Shown: piece after piece, positions 5,857 to 9,077 of the stretch
How positions within the stretch are numbered: position 1 is the stretch's first letter
How the letters are laid out: each line of letters begins with the position of its first letter
Assembly: GCA_023411035.1 (NCBI GenBank)
Contig: JAEYPE010000213.1
Span: 1 to 9,077 of the forward strand
Length of the DNA: 9,077 bases
Source of the DNA: Pseudomonadota bacterium
GTDB taxonomy: Bacteria > Pseudomonadota > Alphaproteobacteria > Azospirillales > Azospirillaceae
Direction of reading: 5' to 3'
Translations under genes and position numbers: made by a program
The notes under the pieces: generated by a model
Seen by the model: only the letters and a program-made list of their open reading frames with translations
The model's database searches: none
Told to the model about the DNA's origin: nothing

Positions 5857-7053
5857 ATGGAACAGACTTGGCGTTGGTTCGGCCCGGACGATGTGATCCG
5901 GCTCAACCACATCCGCCAGACCGGCGCCACCGGCATCGTCACGGCCCTGCACCAGATCCCCTACGGCGTGGTCTGGTCGGTCGAGGAGATCGAGAAGCGC
6001 AAGGCGATGATCGCCGCCGACCCGTCGCTGGGCCTGCGCTGGAGCGTGGTGGAAAGCCTGCCGGTCCATGAATCCATCAAGATCGGCGAGGGCGACCTGA
6101 CGCCGCTGTTCGACAACTACCGCCAGTCGCTGCGCAACCTCGCGGCCTGCGGGGTGACGACGGTCTGCTACAACTTCATGCCGGTGCTCGACTGGACCCG
6201 CACCGACCTCGCCGCGCCGGTGCCGGGCGGCGGCACGTCGCTGCGCTTCAACGCCCATGAGCACGCCGCCTTCGACGTCTTCATGCTGGAGCGTCCGGGC
6301 GCCGAGGACGACCACTCGCCCGAGGTGCTGGCCCGCGCCCGCGCCTGGTTCGACAAGGCGTCGGAGGACGACAAGAAGAAGCTGCTCGCCAACATCATGG
6401 CCGGCCTGCCGGGCGCCTTCGACCGCTACGACATTCCGGGCCTGCGCAAGATGCTGGACCGCTACAAGGGCATGAACCACGGGGCCTTGCGCGAAACGCT
6501 GGCCCGCTTCCTGCGCGAGGTCATCCCGACCGCGGAGGAGGTCGGCATCCGCATGTGCATCCACCCCGACGACCCGCCGCGCCCGCTGATGGGCCTGCCG
6601 CGCATCGTCAGCAACCAGGACGACCTGGACTTCATCGTCAACGTCATCGATTCGGAGGCCAACGGCATCACCTTCTGCACCGGCTCGCTGGGTGCGGGGG
6701 CGGCCAACGACGTGCCGGCCATGGTGAAGCGCTTCGCCCCGAAGGTCACTTTCGCTCATCTGCGCAACGTGAAGAAGGAAGCCGACGGCTCGTTCCAGGA
6801 AGCCGAGCATCTGGGCGGCGACGTGGACATGGTGTCGGTCGTCACCAGCCTGCTGGAGGAGCAGAAGCGCCGCAAGGACGCCGGCAATCCGAACTGGCGC
6901 ATCCCCTTCCGCCCCGACCACGGCCACGAACTGCTGGACGACGTGGGCAAGAAGACCCACCCCGGCTATCCGGCCATCGGCCGGCTGCGCGGTCTGGCGG
7001 AAATCCGCGGCGTGATGACCGCCGTGGCCTCCATGCGCCAGCTCCCGGTCTGA
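5857..7053 (+). CDS. uxuA: Mannonate dehydratase
   Basis: A 398-residue cytoplasmic metal-dependent enzyme that dehydrates D-mannonate to 2-keto-3-deoxygluconate. It follows the E. coli UxuA type (about 394 residues, TIM-barrel of the xylose-isomerase-like superfamily), from MEQTWRWFGPDD at the start to the end without gaps. The divalent-metal ligands known from the family can be placed: His236 in CIHPDDPP, Cys274 in FCTGSLG, His301 in FAHLRN and Asp354 in RPDHGH (with His355 and His357 alongside). It takes the product of uxuB, encoded 67 bases upstream, and delivers KDG, the compound shared with KduD. The stop codon is three bases before the next ATG, so the downstream gene is likely translationally coupled. 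Assignment is confident. Confidence 0.95.
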   Translation: MEQTWRWFGPDDVIRLNHIRQTGATGIVTALHQIPYGVVWSVEEIEKRKAMIAADPSLGLRWSVVESLPVHESIKIGEGDLTPLFDNYRQSLRNLAACGVTTVCYNFMPVLDWTRTDLAAPVPGGGTSLRFNAHEHAAFDVFMLERPGAEDDHSPEVLARARAWFDKASEDDKKKLLANIMAGLPGAFDRYDIPGLRKMLDRYKGMNHGALRETLARFLREVIPTAEEVGIRMCIHPDDPPRPLMGLPRIVSNQDDLDFIVNVIDSEANGITFCTGSLGAGAANDVPAMVKRFAPKVTFAHLRNVKKEADGSFQEAEHLGGDVDMVSVVTSLLEEQKRRKDAGNPNWRIPFRPDHGHELLDDVGKKTHPGYPAIGRLRGLAEIRGVMTAVASMRQLPV

Positions 7054-7056
7054 GCC

Positions 7057-8130
7057 ATGGAGACGTTCGAGCAGGTCCGGGTCCGGCGTCCGGAGCTTGA
7101 ACGCTTCGTGACGGAGCTTCTGGAGCGGGCCGGTGCCCGCCCGGACGGCGCCGCCGCGGTGGCCCGCGCGACCGTGGACGCCTCGGCCCGCGCCTTCGAC
7201 ACGCACGGGGTGCGGCTGGTGCCGCACTATGTCGAATCGCTGCTCTCCGGGCGGGTCAAGGCCGCACCGCAGATGCGGTTCACCCGGCAGGCCGCCGCGG
7301 TCGGGCATCTCGACGCCGACGACGGCTTCGGCCACCTCGCCAGCTACCGCGCGGTGGAGGAGGGGATCGCCATGGCGCGGGAGACGGGCATCGCGGCGGT
7401 GGCCGTGGCCCGCTCCTCCCACCACGGGGCGACCGGCTGCTACACGCTGGCGGCGGCGAAACAGGGGTTCGCGGCCATCGGCATGACCCACTCCGACGCC
7501 ATCGTCGTGCCGCATGGCGGGGTGAAGCCCTTCAACGGCACCAACCCCATCAGCTTCGCCCTGCCGGTGGAGGGGGAGGAGCCGATGCTGCTCGACATGG
7601 CGACCAGCAGCATCCCGCAGAACCGCGTCTTCCTGCGCCGGGCCTCCGGCCAGCCGCTGCCGCCCGAGGTGGCGGTGGACGGGGAGGGCGCCGTTACCAC
7701 CGATCCCCACCGGGCGGTGGCCCTGATGCCGCTCGGCGGGACGGAGTTCGGCTATAAGGGCGCCGGGCTGGCGGCGATGGTCGACATCCTTTGCTCGGCC
7801 TTCACCGGCATGGCCCATGGCGCGGCGCTTCCTCCCTTCACAGGGACGGAGGAGTCGCAGCCGGTCTCCCTCGGCCACTTCTTCATCATCCTGAAGCCGG
7901 AGCTGTTCCAGCCCCTGGCTCTGTTCAACGCCCGCGTGGCCGAGTTCCTGGCCGACCTGCGCGCCCAGCCCACCCGGCCCGGCGCCCGCGTCATGGCCCC
8001 CGGCGACCCGGAGCGCGAGGCGCAGGCCGAACGCCGGGCCAACGGCATTCCCGTGGACGTGGCGACCTGGACGACGTTGCGGAGCCTTGCCGTGCGTCAC
8101 GGCTGTGCCGTGCCGATGCCCGAATCCTGA
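7057..8130 (+). CDS. Malate/L-lactate dehydrogenase family (Ldh2/YiaK-like) NAD(P)-dependent oxidoreductase
   Basis: A 357-residue cytoplasmic 2-keto-acid reductase/2-hydroxy-acid dehydrogenase of the atypical Ldh2 fold (not the classical Rossmann LDH), a family that includes YiaK (2,3-diketo-L-gulonate reductase), ureidoglycolate dehydrogenase and sulfolactate dehydrogenase. Signatures: DTHGVRLVPHY at about residues 48-58, with His50 at the position of the proposed catalytic His; SSHHGATG at 120-127; FNGTNPISFALP and LLDMATSSIPQ for the cofactor region. Only three bases separate it from uxuA and no Shine-Dalgarno is seen, so translational coupling is likely. Last gene of the operon; a strong terminator follows 43 bases later. 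The substrate cannot be told from sequence; a uronate-derived keto acid is the contextual guess, so no symbol is given. Confidence 0.88.
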   Translation: METFEQVRVRRPELERFVTELLERAGARPDGAAAVARATVDASARAFDTHGVRLVPHYVESLLSGRVKAAPQMRFTRQAAAVGHLDADDGFGHLASYRAVEEGIAMARETGIAAVAVARSSHHGATGCYTLAAAKQGFAAIGMTHSDAIVVPHGGVKPFNGTNPISFALPVEGEEPMLLDMATSSIPQNRVFLRRASGQPLPPEVAVDGEGAVTTDPHRAVALMPLGGTEFGYKGAGLAAMVDILCSAFTGMAHGAALPPFTGTEESQPVSLGHFFIILKPELFQPLALFNARVAEFLADLRAQPTRPGARVMAPGDPEREAQAERRANGIPVDVATWTTLRSLAVRHGCAVPMPES

Positions 8131-8173
8131 CCGCCGAAAGTTCGAGAAGCCATTTGTATTCGAATAAAATAGG

Positions 8174-8207
8174 GACGGGCGATTCACAAATCGCCCGTCT
8201 TCTTTTT
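8174..8207 (+). terminator. Rho-independent terminator of the uxu operon
   Basis: GACGGGCGATT (8174-8184) pairs perfectly with AATCGCCCGTC (8189-8199) across the loop CACA, an 11-bp stem, and is followed by TTCTTTTT. It lies 43 bases after the stop of the last operon gene. The left flank is A-rich, so weak termination from the other direction is also possible. Confidence 0.92.
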
Positions 8208-8392
8208 CTCACACGGCCAAGTCCAGCCTGGGCCATGCTTTTTCCTGTGATTCCCGTCGTTTAGCCCCGCCGCCACTTTCTTTCGGCGATGGTGCGAAAA
8301 GCTATGGCAAAAACATCACGATCAATTAAAATCAGGATTGTGGCGTCGGCCCTTCGGGTGCCCGCGCCCCGATGACAAGGGAAGCGATTGGG
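8208..8392. other. Intergenic region before the small gene
   Basis: No gene is supported here. A TAAAAT hexamer at 8327-8332 (five of six to a -10) lies about 60 bases before the small gene and could be part of its promoter, but there is no good -35 at the right distance. Confidence 0.4.
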
Positions 8393-8587
8393 ATGAGCAA
8401 CCGTCAGAATCCGCGACATGCCGCCGCCATGCTGCTCCGCGTGGTTGCTGCGAACGGGCGCTGCGATGTCCGTCCGATCGATCAGGTGCCGAAGAGCGCC
8501 CAGGAACTTGAACTCGAACGCTTCCTGCGCGACGGCTTCGCACCCCAGTCGTCCGGTCGCCGGCGGGCCGAGCCCGTCCGCGCCTGA
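8393..8587 (+). CDS. Small hypothetical protein, 64 residues
   Basis: A short, probably real gene of unknown function. Third codon positions are strongly G/C (about three quarters), like the metabolic genes and unlike the AT-rich islet. AAGGGA (8377-8382) could serve as ribosome site for the ATG at 8393; an in-frame ATG at 8372 would add seven residues but has no site of its own. The product is basic at both ends, with a central helical stretch (HAAAMLLRVVAANGRC, then an acidic SAQELELERFLRDG) and an Arg-rich tail; no signal peptide or membrane helix. It lies alone between the operon terminator and the rRNA promoter region, with no obvious terminator before the rRNA promoters. I do not recognise a family. 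Longer minus-strand frames across this area look like antisense shadows. Confidence 0.55.
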   Translation: MSNRQNPRHAAAMLLRVVAANGRCDVRPIDQVPKSAQELELERFLRDGFAPQSSGRRRAEPVRA

Positions 8588-8595
8588 TCCGAAGG

Positions 8596-8625
8596 CCGAA
8601 TTCGGAAAAATCATTCACCGGTGAA
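8596..8625. repeat. Two adjacent perfect palindromes upstream of the rRNA promoter
   Basis: CCGAATTCGG (8596-8605) and TTCACCGGTGAA (8614-8625) are perfect palindromes separated by AAAAATCA. A second A-run (8624-8629) follows the latter. They begin just after the small gene's stop and end nine bases before the -35 of the first rRNA promoter, where UP elements or Fis-type activator sites usually sit. Confidence 0.55.
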
Positions 8626-8633
8626 AAAAGCGC

Positions 8634-8662
8634 TTGCCGGGCTCGGCCAACCCGCCTATAAC
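8634..8662 (+). promoter_or_regulatory. rRNA operon promoter P1 (distal)
   Basis: TTGCCG (8634-8639) and TATAAC (8657-8662; five of six) are separated by 17 bases. A-runs at 8606-8610 and 8624-8629 upstream resemble an UP element. The bases after the -10 are GC-rich (CCGCC), as in discriminators of stringently controlled promoters. Transcription would begin near 8669, about 400 bases before the mature 16S. Confidence 0.6.
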
Positions 8663-8759
8663 CCGCCTCCCACGACGCCGGGGCCGCTGCAGAGCGGAAC
8701 GGCGGCAGGGAAACGGAAGAAGAGACGAAGTAAAGTCCAGCCGGCGTGAAAACAAAGGC

Positions 8760-8788
8760 TTGACAGCGCAAGTCGAAGCTTCTAGATA
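8760..8788 (+). promoter_or_regulatory. rRNA operon promoter P2 (proximal)
   Basis: A perfect -35 TTGACA (8760-8765), a 17-base spacer and TAGATA (8783-8788) as a weaker -10, followed by a GC-rich discriminator. An A-rich patch (GAAAACAAA) precedes the -35. Tandem promoters are common ahead of rRNA operons. Transcription would start near 8794. Confidence 0.65.
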
Positions 8789-8840
8789 CGTCGCCCCGAC
8801 GCGCCGCACCGGACACCGGTGGCGCAGCGCGGAACGGGCA

Positions 8841-8860
8841 GCGGTCCCTCAGCGGACCGC
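8841..8860 (+). promoter_or_regulatory. boxB-like hairpin of the rRNA antitermination region
   Basis: GCGGTCC (8841-8847) pairs with GGACCGC (8854-8860) around a six-base loop. It lies one base before the boxA-like element, the boxB-boxA order found in bacterial rRNA leaders. Confidence 0.55.
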
Positions 8861-8861
8861 G

Positions 8862-8873
8862 GGATCATTGACA
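8862..8873 (+). promoter_or_regulatory. boxA-like rRNA antitermination element
   Basis: GGATCATTGACA matches the E. coli boxA TGCTCTTTAACA at eight of twelve positions, and the TTGACATTGTTGA context is what I remember of alphaproteobacterial rRNA leaders. NusB/NusE would bind it in the transcript to let polymerase read through the rRNA operon. Confidence 0.6.
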
Positions 8874-9041
8874 TTGTTGATACCGTGTTGTGAGAAGGGA
8901 TGCGCAGGCGGCGGTTTTGGCCGTTGGCCGCGGACCGGTTCCGGTAGGGAACTGGCATCGCGGGTCGCTTGAGCATCTCGGTCAAGCAGTAAGAGACAAC
9001 AGTTTCGAAAGCTTGGGTGAGGTCGCGTTGAGCGGCCCTGT

Positions 9042-9068
9042 CAAGAGAGCGCTTTGGCGCTCGGCTTG
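9042..9068 (+). other. Hairpin immediately before the 16S 5' end
   Basis: CAAG / GAGCGC / loop TTTG / GCGCTC / CTTG: a 6-bp inner and 4-bp outer stem with a small internal loop (A against GG). It ends exactly where the mature 16S sequence appears to begin, so it may guide 5' maturation. Confidence 0.55.
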
Positions 9069-9077
9069 AACCTGAGA
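9069..9077 (+). rRNA. rrs: 16S ribosomal RNA, first bases only (continues outside window)
   Basis: The window ends in AACCTGAGA. In bacterial 16S genes the conserved GAGAGTTTGATC motif lies at positions 8-19 (E. coli numbering is close), and CCTGAGAGTTTGATCCTGG is a common start in alphaproteobacteria. The preceding promoters, boxA-like element and hairpin make this reading very likely, although only nine bases are visible. Confidence 0.75.

Larger units (their letters stand above)
8794..9068 (+). ncRNA. rRNA operon leader (5' external spacer before 16S)
   Basis: The transcribed, non-coding leader from promoter P2 to the 16S 5' end; from promoter P1 it would begin about 125 bases earlier. 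It contains in order a boxB-like hairpin, a boxA-like element, a GC-rich structured stretch and a hairpin touching the 16S start. I do not support any protein-coding frame here. Confidence 0.75.

Noticed and set aside
3507..5942. An 811-codon open frame on the minus strand across the second gntR and uxuB
   Set aside because: It is antisense to two well-identified genes; G/C-ended codons keep this antisense frame free of stops. Its translation is Arg/Gly/His/Ala-rich with no recognisable domain.
5812..8187. A 791-codon open frame on the minus strand across uxuA and the ldh gene
   Set aside because: Same cause: antisense shadow of two confident genes, low-complexity Gly/Arg/His/Val-rich translation, no domain.
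8261..8816. Minus-strand frames over the small gene and rRNA promoter region
   Set aside because: They are antisense to the small gene or cross the rRNA promoters, and they lack ribosome sites and recognisable features.
8634..8972. 112-codon plus-strand frame within the rRNA leader
   Set aside because: It spans promoter hexamers, boxB and boxA, which account for the region better; the translation is Arg/Gly-rich with no family.
1..9077. CRISPR array, tRNA gene or insertion sequence
   Set aside because: No regularly spaced direct repeats, cloverleaf-like sequence, transposase or terminal inverted repeats were found by eye on either strand.

Overview
The window is high-GC bacterial DNA of alphaproteobacterial character. 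The best hint is the right end: the leader of a ribosomal RNA operon that runs into the first nine bases of a 16S gene. The style (GC-rich codons, FCD-type GntR regulators, dispersed sugar-acid genes, this rRNA leader) would fit Azospirillum or another Rhodospirillales member. That assignment is inference from memory of such sequences, not from a search.

Layout. (1) On the minus strand, 1-1329, a GntR/FCD regulator is followed 11 bases later by kduD (2-dehydro-3-deoxy-D-gluconate 5-dehydrogenase), which is cut by the window edge. (2) About 1430-3500 is an AT-richer islet of foreign appearance. It holds one confident gene (1807-3237), an unrecognised 476-residue protein whose C-terminal part looks like a PD-(D/E)XK nuclease fold of the RecB-like type. 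It has no visible integrase, transposase or partner gene. (3) On the plus strand, 3585-8130, is a four-gene operon: a second GntR/FCD regulator, fructuronate reductase (uxuB), mannonate dehydratase (uxuA) and a malate/L-lactate-dehydrogenase-family (Ldh2/YiaK-like) oxidoreductase. It is closed by a strong rho-independent terminator at 8174-8207. (4) A small probable gene lies at 8393-8587. (5) From about 8590 to the end is an rRNA promoter and leader region: two tandem sigma70-type promoters, a boxB-like hairpin, a boxA-like element, a hairpin abutting the 16S 5' end, and the start of the 16S gene.

How it works together. UxuB reduces D-fructuronate to D-mannonate, and UxuA dehydrates mannonate to 2-keto-3-deoxygluconate (KDG). 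KduD interconverts 2,5-diketo-3-deoxygluconate and KDG, so both arms meet at KDG. The two divergent units form a hexuronate (glucuronate/galacturonate/pectin-derived) catabolic locus. Each regulator gene has a 10-bp palindrome of form ATAYTARTAT overlapping its putative -10 region, which suggests autoregulation or cross-regulation by related FCD regulators. The isomerase, KDG kinase, aldolase and transporter are not in the window.

The most interesting element is the lone nuclease-like gene. It sits between the two arms of the metabolic locus, is probably translated from a leaderless mRNA, and may be an undescribed single-gene defence or DNA-processing module. That role is inference only.
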